DNA of 64,000 bases from an uncultured Prevotella sp. (lineage in GTDB: Bacteria > Bacteroidota > Bacteroidia > Bacteroidales > Bacteroidaceae), in the NCBI GenBank assembly GCA_905233425.1, contig CAJOEC010000005.1, positions 31,603-95,602 of the forward strand, read 5' to 3'. Each line of letters begins with the position of its first letter. The first letter of the stretch is position 1. The notes beneath the pieces were generated by a model that saw nothing but the letters and a program-made list of their open reading frames with translations, made no database searches and was not told where the DNA came from. A program made the translations under genes and the position numbers. Positions 15,563 through 26,900 of the stretch are shown in pieces.

Positions 15563-18500
15563 ATGAAACGACTTTTACTTCTTGCATCTGTCCTTATGGC
15601 TTTTGCCACAGTGGCATTCTCACAGCGCGCGACCGACCGCCTCGACCGCGGACTTGTGGCCGTCCCGTCGGGCGGTGGAAACTTCATCAGCTGGCGCATC
15701 TTCGGCGAAGAGTACTACGACACCGAGTACAACCTCTACTGCAACGGCACGAAGCTGAACTCTACGCCGCTGAAAGTGTCGAACTACACACATTCGGGCG
15801 GCACCTCGTCGAGCCGCTACCAGGTGGCAGCCGTGGTGCGCGGCGTTGAGCAGGCCAAGAGCGCCGAGGTGACACGCTGGAGCAACCAGTACAAACAGTT
15901 CGCCGTGGGCAAGCTCTACTCGCGCCGTGGCACGGACATAACGAACAGCTATGACATCAACGACATCGCGCTGGCCGACGTGGACGGCGACGGAGTGTCG
16001 GAGTTCATACTGAAGCGCAACTACACGCCCGACAAGATGTCGGTCGGCAACGACTCGGCCTATAACGTGCTCGACTGCTACAACCTGAAGGGTGAGCGTC
16101 TGTGGTACATCGACCTGGGGCCGAACATGGTCAGCGGACCCGACGAGCAGTATGACGCCGTGGGCTACGACTGGGACGGTGACGGCAAGGCCGAGGTGCT
16201 GATGCGTGGTGCCGACAACATGATTATACACCACCCCGACGGCACGACCACGGAGATTGGCAACATGAAGACCAACACGCGCAACACCGTGAACCAGACC
16301 GACGGCAACTTAGCCTACACAAACTACGGCAACGAGTATCTGCTCTACATGGAGGGCGCGACTGGAAAGCCCTACGCCATAGGCAACAACGGCGCGCTGT
16401 GGATGACCTACCCGCTGCCACGAGGCAATGCCAACGACTGGGGCGACGGCTACGGCCACCGCTCGACGAAGCACTACTTCGGAGCACCATTCCTCGACGG
16501 CCGCAACGCATACATATTCCTCGGCCGCGGATGCTACACGAAGCACCATTTCAAGGCCTTCAGCGTCGACCCGTCGACCCACCAGCTGACGCTCTACTGG
16601 GAGTGGAAGGGCGAGTCGTGGCCATACCACGGCCAGGGCTACCACAACTTCGGCATCGCCGACGTGGACTGGGACGGCCGCGACGAGATTTGCTTCGGCT
16701 CGATGGTCATCGACGACAACGGAAAGGGACTGCACACCACGGGCCTGGGACACGGCGACGCACAGCATTGCAGCGACTTCGACCCCTACCGCCACGGACA
16801 GGAGATCTTCGCCTGCAACGAGGACTCGCCGGCAATGAACTACCGCGACGGAACGACGGGAAAGATATACTACCGTCTGCAGTCGACGGGCGACGACGGC
16901 CGCGCCCTCTGCGGCAACTTCTCCAACGACTATCCCGGCGCAATAGGCCACAGCAGCCAGTCGGGCATCATCTCGTGCGTGGCCGACAAGGTCATCCCCG
17001 GCGCCCCCGGCGGATTCACCAACAACTGGCGCATCTACTGGGATGGCGACCTCTTAGAGGAAGGTCTCGACGGAGCCAACAGCCGCGAGGGAGCCGCCCG
17101 TGTGTTCAAGGCTAACGGAAGCGCAATCTTCACCGCCGACGGAACGGCCAACTGCAACTGGACGAAGAACACCCCCTCGGCCGTAGGCGACATCATCGGC
17201 GACTGGCGCGAGGAGATAATCGTGCGCACGACCGATAATAAGTATGTACGCGTGTACACTACTAATTTAAAGACCAACTACCGCAACTACACCCTCTGGC
17301 ACGACCACCAGTACCGGCAGGGCATGGTGTGGGAGTCGATGGGCTACAACCAGCCGCCCCACGCCAGCTATTTCCTCGGCGAACTGGAGAACATCACCAT
17401 TGCCCCGCCGCCACTGACCAACACCGGGCGCGAGATTGTAGCCAATGGGGGTACAATAGGCAGCAGCCTCGACGGCAAGCATGTGCTGGTGTGCGACTAT
17501 GCCGACACGAAGGTCAGCATCAGCGAGGGAGCAAAGCCATGGGTCGTGACGTTCAACGTGCCGTCGTGGGTGCAGGGAACCAACAGCACCTCGACCACCG
17601 GCGCCGGTAAGATAAACTACAGCTACTACACCTGCGAAGTCACGGGCGGCGGACTCAGCGGACAGGCACGCCTCGTGAAGCAGGGCGACGGCACGCTGCG
17701 ACTGCCCAAGGCAACATTCGCCCACACCGGGAACACCGACATCTGGGCCGGAAAGGTATGCTTCGACGGCACGATGAAGAACACGTCGCTTTGGCTCAAC
17801 CGCTTCGCCGAGCTGTACAGCGACGGCGGGCAGTTCCGCTCAATCAAGATGGACTACGCCTCGAAGTTGGTGATAGGCGGCGACAACACCGAGAGTGGCA
17901 GCACCGTCACCACCGACACGCTGGCCTTGGGCTTCGGCTCGCGTGTTGTCTTCGACATCTTCTACGACGGACTGAAGGCCGGCTCGTCAGATGGGACACA
18001 AGAGTCCTACAGGCCAAGCGCCGCCGCTCCCGAGGGTCTCAAGACCTACGACACCTCAGACCAGGTCAAGGCCACGCTGCTGACCATCGAGACAAAGTCG
18101 TGGGAGTACGGCCCGCAGTACCAGACACCCGTCTTCGAGTTTGCCTTCCACGGCAGCTCCGACCCTGTCGAGGGCCGCTACCTCATCGGCACCGTGAAGG
18201 ACACCGAGGGCGACCTCAGCATGATCCGCATCGAGGGCCTGGGCACGAAGATGAAGAGCTCGCTCGACATTGAAGACGGCAACCTCTACCTCATCATCGA
18301 GACAATGCGCGAGTCGACAAGCATAGCATGGAGCGGAGCCAACAGCGACACTTGGGACCTGGGCAGCAGCCAGAACTTCACCGACAGCGACGGCACGACG
18401 GCATTCGTCACCGGTGACAACGCCCTGTTCACCGACGAGGCCCAACAGTTCACCGTCAATATCGCCGGCGAGATTGAGGCCGACAGCGTCATCGTCGACA

Positions 18501-20218
18501 ACGAGACAAAGGCATACACCTTCCAGGGCAGCGGCTCGCTCATAGGCAACACCAAGCTGGTGAAGCGGGGCAAGGGCACGCTGACAATAAAGAACGACAA
18601 CAGCTACAGCGGAGGGAACCGCATCAGCGGAGGAACGGTGAAGGTGACGTCGCTGGCCAACGCCAACCAGCCAAAGGGCAACCTGGGAGCCATGACCACC
18701 GTGGCCAGCAAGTTCGTCATTGAGAAGGGCGGCGTGCTCAACACCACGGCGGCCGTCACCAACGGCTCGTCCATCAGGTTCGAGGGCGACGAAGGCGGTG
18801 TCATCAACAACACGGCCGACTTCATCTCCGACCGCGCCATGAGCGGAACGGTGATGAACAAGAAGGGGTCGGGTTGGATGAAGCTCAACGTCTCAAACGC
18901 CTCGCTGACGAGAATGATCATAAGCGCAGGAACGGTGCAATGCATCAACGCCAACACGCCGGCAAAGACCGTGGAGTACCAGGGAGGAACACTCCACGAG
19001 AACACCAGCAGCAGCTATACCATACATGTGCCTAAGGGAAAGACTGGCTCATGGTATATGGCAAACCGCTCGACATACACCAACAGGGTGACCGGAGAGG
19101 GGACTCTGACTGCATACTGCGTGACGGAGAAAGGCACCAACTACTACGCAACACGAACACCGGTGAAATGCAACTTCTCCGACTTCGAGGGAATACTGAA
19201 GCCCACATCGAGCCTCGACGACCCGGCTGTGCTACGCTTCACGCTCGACTCCTCGACAGGTATGCCCAAGGGAACAATGAACCTCGGCGACAAGGTTGAG
19301 GTGCAGAACACCGGCAAGACATTCCACGTAGGCAAGGTCACAGGAACGGGTGCACTCGGAGGCAGCTGCACATTCAGCAACGGAGCCAGCGTGGGAGCCA
19401 ACACCTGGCAGGTGGGCAACGACGAGAACTGGAACACCACGGCACGCATCACCTCAAACGCCAACTTCGTGAAAGTGGGCCAGGGAAGGCTGACATGGAC
19501 TGGCAGCAACAGCAACACCGGCACAACAACCGTCAGCGAGGGTGAGCTGGTCGTGAACTCGTCGTCGTGCTTAGGAAAGGGCAAGCTCACCGTCAATGCC
19601 GGAGCAACACTCTCGGGAACAACCGGAACCAAGAACCCGCTGACAAACCAAAGCGTAGTGGTCGACGGCACTCTGCGTCCGGGACTGCTCGTAACGTCGA
19701 CATCGGGAACAATGTACTTCGACAACAAGGCCATCACTATCAACCAGGACGGCGTGCTGCAGATCTGCGCAGCAAAATGCGCCACGGCAACGGCCAACGG
19801 ATGCACCAGCGTGGAGGGAATAACGACACTCACGCTGAACGGCATACTGCGCATCATCCCGTCATCGAGCAACACCCTGCAGAAGGGCGACAGCATACGC
19901 ATATTCCGGGCCAACAAGCTCGCCGGCACGCCAACATTCGACTTCCAGGGCGGCATCGACTGGGACACCTCACGGCTCAGCGAGGGTCTGCTCTTCGTCA
20001 AGAGCATCGGAGTGGCCGGCGACGTCAATGGTGACGGTGTGGTCGACGTGGCCGACATCGCAGCAATCATCTCCTTCATGGCCGGCAACGAATCTGTCCC
20101 ATTAGCATCAGCCGACGTCAACGGCGACGGCGTGGTCGACGTGGCCGACATCGCATCAGTCATCTCGATTATGGCGGCGAGCAGTAGGAGGATGGCAGAA
20201 ATGACAAATGAACAATAA
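15563..20218 (+). CDS. Secreted PL11 rhamnogalacturonan lyase with beta-strand repeats and a dockerin-like tail
   Basis: This 1551-residue protein starts at ATG 15563, where a signal peptide begins (MKRLLLLASVLMAFATVAFS). Residues about 21-615 are a polysaccharide lyase family 11 domain that cuts the rhamnogalacturonan I backbone of pectin by beta-elimination; beta-propeller calcium-type loops such as DVDGDG and DWDGDG are visible. Residues about 640-1470 hold autotransporter-associated beta-strand repeats (for example GKGTLTIKNDNSYSGGN). The end (about 1487-1540) has two copies of DVNGDGVVDVADIA, a dockerin type I-like calcium motif. It probably acts outside the cell on dietary pectin, together with the pectin esterase downstream. 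Confidence 0.85.
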   Translation: MKRLLLLASVLMAFATVAFSQRATDRLDRGLVAVPSGGGNFISWRIFGEEYYDTEYNLYCNGTKLNSTPLKVSNYTHSGGTSSSRYQVAAVVRGVEQAKSAEVTRWSNQYKQFAVGKLYSRRGTDITNSYDINDIALADVDGDGVSEFILKRNYTPDKMSVGNDSAYNVLDCYNLKGERLWYIDLGPNMVSGPDEQYDAVGYDWDGDGKAEVLMRGADNMIIHHPDGTTTEIGNMKTNTRNTVNQTDGNLAYTNYGNEYLLYMEGATGKPYAIGNNGALWMTYPLPRGNANDWGDGYGHRSTKHYFGAPFLDGRNAYIFLGRGCYTKHHFKAFSVDPSTHQLTLYWEWKGESWPYHGQGYHNFGIADVDWDGRDEICFGSMVIDDNGKGLHTTGLGHGDAQHCSDFDPYRHGQEIFACNEDSPAMNYRDGTTGKIYYRLQSTGDDGRALCGNFSNDYPGAIGHSSQSGIISCVADKVIPGAPGGFTNNWRIYWDGDLLEEGLDGANSREGAARVFKANGSAIFTADGTANCNWTKNTPSAVGDIIGDWREEIIVRTTDNKYVRVYTTNLKTNYRNYTLWHDHQYRQGMVWESMGYNQPPHASYFLGELENITIAPPPLTNTGREIVANGGTIGSSLDGKHVLVCDYADTKVSISEGAKPWVVTFNVPSWVQGTNSTSTTGAGKINYSYYTCEVTGGGLSGQARLVKQGDGTLRLPKATFAHTGNTDIWAGKVCFDGTMKNTSLWLNRFAELYSDGGQFRSIKMDYASKLVIGGDNTESGSTVTTDTLALGFGSRVVFDIFYDGLKAGSSDGTQESYRPSAAAPEGLKTYDTSDQVKATLLTIETKSWEYGPQYQTPVFEFAFHGSSDPVEGRYLIGTVKDTEGDLSMIRIEGLGTKMKSSLDIEDGNLYLIIETMRESTSIAWSGANSDTWDLGSSQNFTDSDGTTAFVTGDNALFTDEAQQFTVNIAGEIEADSVIVDNETKAYTFQGSGSLIGNTKLVKRGKGTLTIKNDNSYSGGNRISGGTVKVTSLANANQPKGNLGAMTTVASKFVIEKGGVLNTTAAVTNGSSIRFEGDEGGVINNTADFISDRAMSGTVMNKKGSGWMKLNVSNASLTRMIISAGTVQCINANTPAKTVEYQGGTLHENTSSSYTIHVPKGKTGSWYMANRSTYTNRVTGEGTLTAYCVTEKGTNYYATRTPVKCNFSDFEGILKPTSSLDDPAVLRFTLDSSTGMPKGTMNLGDKVEVQNTGKTFHVGKVTGTGALGGSCTFSNGASVGANTWQVGNDENWNTTARITSNANFVKVGQGRLTWTGSNSNTGTTTVSEGELVVNSSSCLGKGKLTVNAGATLSGTTGTKNPLTNQSVVVDGTLRPGLLVTSTSGTMYFDNKAITINQDGVLQICAAKCATATANGCTSVEGITTLTLNGILRIIPSSSNTLQKGDSIRIFRANKLAGTPTFDFQGGIDWDTSRLSEGLLFVKSIGVAGDVNGDGVVDVADIAAIISFMAGNESVPLASADVNGDGVVDVADIASVISIMAASSRRMAEMTNEQ

Positions 20219-20231
20219 AACAGACAACATT

Positions 20232-20528
20232 ATGAGCGAGAACAAGAGAAAACAATTAGCCGAGACCCTTTCGTCCCTTGACTTAGAAGACAGGGCATGG
20301 GTGATGAATTTCCTCGTCCAGCTTTTTCTTGGACAGGCTCAACAGGAAAAGGCAAGGAAGGCAAGGGTTATTAGTCGCCACCATGAAGGCTTCACTGACA
20401 AGCAGTGGGAACAGTATTTTGCTGATGTACCCGAGCATGAATTCCCTTTAGAGACTCCCCCCATAGACAAGGATTTTCTGCATGCAACAGCAGGTAAAAC
20501 GATAGAACCTTTAAAGAAATGGCTGTAA
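20232..20528 (+). CDS. Probable antitoxin of a MazF-like pair
   Basis: This 98-residue soluble protein is counted from ATG 20232; an in-frame ATG at 20208 overlaps the lyase stop. The N-terminal half is charged and helical (KRKQLAETLSSLDLEDRAWV), and the C-terminal half is extended and acidic, ending in PLKKWL, as expected for an antitoxin whose tail wraps its toxin. It resembles no antitoxin family that I can name; the call rests on size and on its 10-base overlap with the MazF-like gene. Confidence 0.55.
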   Translation: MSENKRKQLAETLSSLDLEDRAWVMNFLVQLFLGQAQQEKARKARVISRHHEGFTDKQWEQYFADVPEHEFPLETPPIDKDFLHATAGKTIEPLKKWL

Positions 20529-20887
20529 AAAGTGTTCATTTTGGGGAAATTGTTGAAGTTACTTTCAAGTTTCCCGGCGAAGGTTACAAGGTACATCCTG
20601 CGCTTGTAATATCGCCAAGCGAGCTGAGGAAAAATGAGGATGGCATGTTCTATGCAGTCTTAATCTCCAGTAAAAACTATCAGTCGCAATATACGATGGA
20701 AATCAAAGACGAATGGCTAACCAAACCACTGCCCAAGAAATCTTATTTCATCACTCACTTTATGGCATATTTCACTCCGGATGAAGTATCGTTCTCCTAT
20801 CGTACTGGTGTAAAGGCGGAATACATGGATAACATAATTTGCAAAAACATCAAAAGCATATACGGCATTGACATGGAATTAGAATAA
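20519..20887 (+). CDS. PemK/MazF-like endoribonuclease toxin
   Basis: This 122-residue protein follows the MazF pattern: GEIVEVTFKFPGEGYKVHPALVISP is the first strand pair with the loop before HPALVIS. It is followed by YAVLISS and, later, LPKKSYFITHFMAYFT. MazF-type toxins cut mRNA in the cytoplasm unless bound by their antitoxin. The gene overlaps its probable antitoxin by 10 bases. The pair sits between two pectin-degradation genes, an unusual place that suggests insertion. Confidence 0.65.
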   Translation: MAVKSVHFGEIVEVTFKFPGEGYKVHPALVISPSELRKNEDGMFYAVLISSKNYQSQYTMEIKDEWLTKPLPKKSYFITHFMAYFTPDEVSFSYRTGVKAEYMDNIICKNIKSIYGIDMELE

Positions 20888-20927
20888 TCTTATAACAAAC
20901 TCATATTATTAACCAAAATCAAACATT

Positions 20928-23900
20928 ATGAAGTACAGAAAACTTTCAAAGTTTGGCTTCGCCATACTTCTGGCAGCGCTCTTCGGGGGATTCTCCTGGG
21001 CGGCTGTCAATGTAGTGACGCAAGTCAACGAGGAGAACGTGCTCTTCCAGGACAAGTTCAGCGACATGAATGACCCGAATCAGGGAGGCTACACCCTGTT
21101 TACTGGCAGTGCTGCTAACACGGCTCTCTCTGAGCGTGACGGTTGGCAGACGCTGGAAAAAGTCTACCAAGGATTCAGTTGTGTAAAACTCGGTACCAGT
21201 TCTGCCAATGGAAAGATGACCACCGAGTCTATCAGTATGACTGGCAACGGTGAACTATTGGTCGTCGCCGCCGGTTGGGGTACAGGCACCAACAAGATGG
21301 CCGTGTCCGTAGAGGGCGCAACCCTGGATAAAGCCTATCTGAGCGACGAGACAGCTATCAATGCCTCGGACATCACCGTGACCAACGGCATCAACGACGA
21401 GCCGAGCAGTGGCTATGCCGCTTACTATTTCGACCTGAAAGATGCCAATGGCGAGGTGACCATCACCATCTCGGGGCGTCGTCTCTTCATTCGTGAGGTG
21501 AAGCTTACCGGCACTGGCGGTGAGGTAGACACCCGCGAGGCAACCACGCTTACTCTTGGCGACCACGCCACGACGGGCACCGCCGGTGAGCAGATGAGTT
21601 GGCCCGAGGTCACCCTCAGAGATGCTGCCGGTTCTCCCATCACGGGCGAAGCCATCGAATGGGAGAGCAGCAACAGCGAAGTGGCACAGATCGGCGATGC
21701 CACCATCGACTTCATGAAAGCAGGAACCGCCACCATTACGGCAAAGTTTGCAGGCAACAACCAGTACAAGCCCAGCCAGGCCAGCTTCACGCTGACCGTC
21801 ACGGCGGCTCCTATTACCGGGGCAATTACATCGCTGAAAGCCCTGCAGGAGGCTGTCACAGCTACCAGCACACCTGTCACCATTCAATTCAATGACGTGT
21901 TTGTCACAGCCGTAAAAGGCAAAAACGCCTATTTGGCTGATGCTGATGGCTACGGCATTCTTGTCTATCAGGAAAACCACGGACTGGAAGCCGGCCAGGT
22001 GCTCAATGGCACCATCGAGGCCAACCTGTTGCTCTATCGCGGCCAGACTGAGATTACAGGCTTCTCTAAGGACGGCCTCACCATAACCACCACTGAGTTG
22101 ACACCTACAGAGAAGACCATCGACGCCATCACCGCTGCTAACCAGAGCACGCTGGTGACCTTGAAGGGTGTCACCTTTAGCAACGAAAAACTGTCGGACG
22201 GCACCAACGAAATCACCTATTACGACAATTTCAGTGCCGGTTCGCTTGAAGAAGACGCAACCTACGACATCACGGGTATAGTCATCGTCTTCAACACCAC
22301 GCTGGAGATTGCCCCCCGCACCGCCGACGACATTGTGAAGACGTCGGGCGAGGTGCCCGTTGACCAGCGCCAGGAACTCACTCTCTCGTTCCCCAATGAG
22401 AGCTACGAGGCCACTATGGGCGAGGATTTCATTGAGCCTGTGCTGTCAGGCGTGCCTCAAGATTTCGATGGCACGATTGTTTACAGCAGCTCCAATGGCG
22501 ATGTAGCAACAGTGGGCATGGAAGGTGAAATCACTTTGAAGAGCCCCGGCACCACCGTTATCACAGCTGAAGCCACGTTCTCAAACCTCTACAAAGGCTC
22601 TGCTTCCTACACCCTGACGGTGAAGGAGGCTTCCGTGGAGCCGGAGGAACTGGCAAATCCTTACACTTATACTTTTGAACAGAAGGTCTTCGATGCCAAG
22701 TCGCAGACCAAGACGCTGAAGGCTGCCACCTGGGAACTGAACGTCACTTGTGATGACGTGGACGGCTATTTCGGCTCCGATAAAACCAAAGGCCAGCAGT
22801 TTGGCAGCGGCAACAAACCTGCAACAGCCATCACCCTTTCCACAGCTGACATTCCCGGAACCATCACCAAGATTGTGGTAAACACCAGCGGCGCAAGCAG
22901 CATTGATGCCACTTTCGGCGTAAAGGTTGGCGACACAGCCTTTATGTGTGAGGACGCTGAGAATGTCACACTGACCAATACTGCTACCGACTATGAGTTT
23001 ACCGGCTCTGCCTCTGGTACCATCACGCTCAGTTGGGCAAATAACTCTGCCAAGGCAATCTACGTGAAGTCCATCTATGTGGAGTACTCCAACGAGGAGC
23101 CTCAGCCTGTCTGGGCCTGGGCCGACATCTTTGCCGACTTCACCGACCAGAGCTTCTTTACTGAGGCTGATGCCAACGGCGCTACCGCAGGTCTGAAGAT
23201 GAACGCCAACGGAGGTTTCACCCGCGTGGCTGCCGACGACGTGACGGCCAATGCTGTCATCAGCGGCAAGTGGCACAGCAACGATCACGGCATCAGCAAT
23301 TTCTCAGCTACAGTGAAGGTCGAAGGCCCCGTGAAAATCACCTTCGGTACCTGCGCATGGGGCGGCAACGTCACCGTGAAGGACGAGACTGGTGCAGAGG
23401 TCGTTCCCACGTTCACGACCAACACCGGTGCCTGCTACCATCAGGACAAGCAAAACAATATCGTCGTGGCATATTATGCTGGCGAAGCTGCTACACTCAC
23501 CATCGCCGGAGGCTCATACGTACCGTACTTCGCCGTGGAGAGCATCAGCGCAGAGGAGATACCTCACACCGCTAACGTCACCTTCGACGTGGCTAACGCT
23601 GGTTCCGAGGGTGTGGCTCCTGCAGCCATCGAGGCTGAGATTGGTTCAAAGATTACCATCCCCGCCAACCGCACACTCTACAAGGAAGGCTTCACGCTGA
23701 CAGCCTGGACAGATGGTGCTGGTGCACAGTATAAGCCCGGCGACGAGGTGACTGTCAGTGGCGACCTCACACTCCTCCCGGTGTTCACCGAGAACGAGAA
23801 TGTCACCATCACCGAACCTGTCACCGTCATCTGGGACTTCCAGCAGAAGAACGGTGCTCCCGTGCTGAACTATCAGAACCAGACAGGCATCTACGTGGCA

Positions 23901-26900
23901 CAGGCCGAGATTGGCGGTAAGGACTTCGACGTGAAGATGTCCTTCGACACCAGCAACGGCGGTAAGATTGCCAACGGCAACTGGAGCGACTGGTGCCAGA
24001 TGAACACCGGCACAAAGCTCACCATACCCGCCGTGAAGGGCATGACCGTCTCGCTTGAGAGCTACACCGCAACAACGACCACCACCATCGCCGGCTCGAC
24101 CGACTACGCCATCGAGGGCAACGTCGTGACCTATACCTACGAGGGCAGCGGCGAGACCATCGACATCGTCATTGGCGACGGCAGCTACTTCCGCTATGTG
24201 AAGGTTGTATGCCCTGTGCCCACAGAGGAAGCTGGCTTCGCTGACATCAAGGCCGACTTCACCGACCAGAGCTTCTTCACCGAGGCTGACGCCAACGGTG
24301 CTACCGCTGGCCTGAAGATGAACGCCGACGGTACGTTCACCCGCGTGGCTGCCGACGACGTGACGGCTAACGCTATTATCAGCGGTAAGTGGCACAGCAA
24401 TGATCATGGCATCAGCAACTTCTCGGCTACCGTAGCCGTGGAGGGTACCGTGAAAATTAGCTTCGGCACCTGTGCATGGGGCGGCGACGTGACCGTGAAG
24501 AACGCCGAGGGCGAGACCGTAGCCACGATGAACACCAACACCGGTGCCTGCTACCACCAGGATAAGGAGAACAACATCGTCTCTTGCTACTACAAGCAAG
24601 ATGTAGCCACCACGCTGACCATCAGCGGTGGTTCATACGTTCCCTACTTCGCCGTGGAGAAGGTTGACCCGAAGGATGTGCCAAGCGACGTGAAGATTAT
24701 CTTCGACGTGGCCAACAGCGGCGCAGAGGGTGTTGCCCCGGCTGACGAGATTGTCGGCATCGGCAAGCAGTACACCCTGCCAAAGAACTTCACCCTCTAC
24801 AAGGAGGGCTATACCCTGACGGGCTGGGCTGCCGAGGGTACTATCTACGCTCCCGGCGAGACAATCACCGTTCCCGATGTAGAGAGCCTGACCTTCACAG
24901 CGGTATTCACCGAGAATGAGGTTAGCCTCGCTGACCGCGACGATGCCGTGACCGTGAAGTGGAACTTCCGCCGCGATGCCGGTGCTCCCACTGTAGGCTG
25001 GGAAAATCAGGACGGCCTCGTATGGGTGGCACAGGCTACCGTAGCCGGTAAGACCATCGACGTGGCACTGCCCTTCTCAACTGCTCCTGGCAAGTTTGCC
25101 AACGGCAACTGGACCGACTGGGCACAGGTGAACAACGGAACAACCTTCCATGTGCCTTCGTGCAAGGGTGCCACCATCTCCATGGAGGCATACGGCGACA
25201 TCACCACCACAACCATTGACGGACAGAGCGATTACACCCAGGGCAAGACCATCAGCTACACCGTAGCAGGTGCTGCTGAGAGTGTCGACGTGGTCATCGG
25301 CGACGGAAGCTACTACCGTTACATCCAGGTAGTGCTGCCGAAGGTGGAGCAGCAACAGCAGGGTGGAAGCTTCGACCACGTGGCCGGAACCATCAACTGG
25401 CCTGTCGGCGACGAGCTGCAGCCCGTCATCAGCGAGGATATTGCTGGTGCCATCAGCAGCGCTTCTGTCAGCGTAGGCAACGAGCTGACCATCAATACAG
25501 CCAAGTACTTCGACACCGAGATGATGCACTACACTCCAGTCAACAGCAATGCCGGCAACGTCGAGGGCGTAATGATTGAGTATCGCGTGAAGCCCACCGC
25601 TGGTGTGACCTTCCAGCCCACACAGATTGACTATGCTGCCGTGAAGGTGGGCACCGACAATGCCACCTACTCATGGAGCTACACCGTCGACGGCGAGGAG
25701 AGCACAATCACCCAGATTGACCCGAAGCCCGACCTGCTGCGCAACAACGGCGCCAACAGCGTGGAGAACGGCGGCACAGCCAAGCTGATGCACACCGAGA
25801 CCTTTGAGGGCGTGGGCGAGTGCAACGAGTTCACTTTCCGCTTCTACATCTCGGCTTGCGCCAACAACAAGAACATCTGTATCGGTAATGTCACCATCAG
25901 CGGTATTGTCAATGGCGAGGCCGTCAGCGTCAATATGTACGACCTGACAGCTGTTGCTTCTCCCGAGGAGGGCGGCAGCATCAACATCTACCCCGTCAGC
26001 GAACAGTATGAGGAGGGCAGCGAGGTAACGCTCACCGCCACCGAGAACTTCGGCTACGACTTCGTGAACTGGACCAACGCCGCTGGCGAGGAGGTATCGA
26101 CCGAGGCTAAGTTCAAGTACACCGTAACTGCCGACGAGACGCTCACCGCCAACTTCGTGGCCGTGAACACCTACGAACTGGCCCTGACCGTCGATGGCAC
26201 CAACGACTACATGGTGACCATCAACCCCGCCCCGACCATGGTCGACGGCAAGATGATGTACGAGGAAGGACAGGCCGTGCAGATCACCGCCAACCAGTAT
26301 GAGGGTCTTGTGACATTCACCAACTGGAGCGACGGCGACACTAATTCGTCGAAGCTCGTAAGCATGGCCGCCGACATTGAGCTTACAGCCGTATATGCTG
26401 AGGCCGACATCATTGCCGGATGGGACTTCTACAAGCGTGGCAACGATGGCCGCAAGGCTGACTTCGCCGCCCAGGACAACGATGCCGACGCCCTGACGCT
26501 GGTGGAAACCGCTACGGGCAACACCTCCGGCTGGCTCGACAAGAGCCATGAGGCCGATGGAGGCTATGAAGGACTCATGGGTGCTGCCGTGAACTGGAAG
26601 CAAGGCACAACGGAAGGCGACGTGGGCAACTGGCACTGGCAGACCAAGATCAATGCCGCTGCCTTCACCGACATCAACGTGCAGTTCCAGATGGTGTTCA
26701 ACTACAACGCCTACCCAACCTACAACGTGGAGTACTCGCTCGATGGAGAGCAGTGGGCCAATGCTGGAAGCATCACCATGGCACGCCGTGAGATTGTTTC
26801 GTTCAAGGGTCAGCTGCCCGCAGAGGCCAACAACCAGGCCGAGCTTTACATCCGCTTGATTGCCGACAAGACCTCTGAGCTGAACACCGAGGTTCCCTCG

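Noticed and set aside
19144..20163. Open frame of 339 codons antisense to the PL11 lyase
   Set aside because: An effect of high G+C and biased codons in the lyase; Ser/Pro/Val-rich without motif or start signals.
25671..26636. Open frame of 321 codons antisense to the pectin esterase, and similar ones at 23646-24599 and 29482-30462
   Set aside because: All mirror codon bias of well-supported plus-strand genes and have no own promoter.
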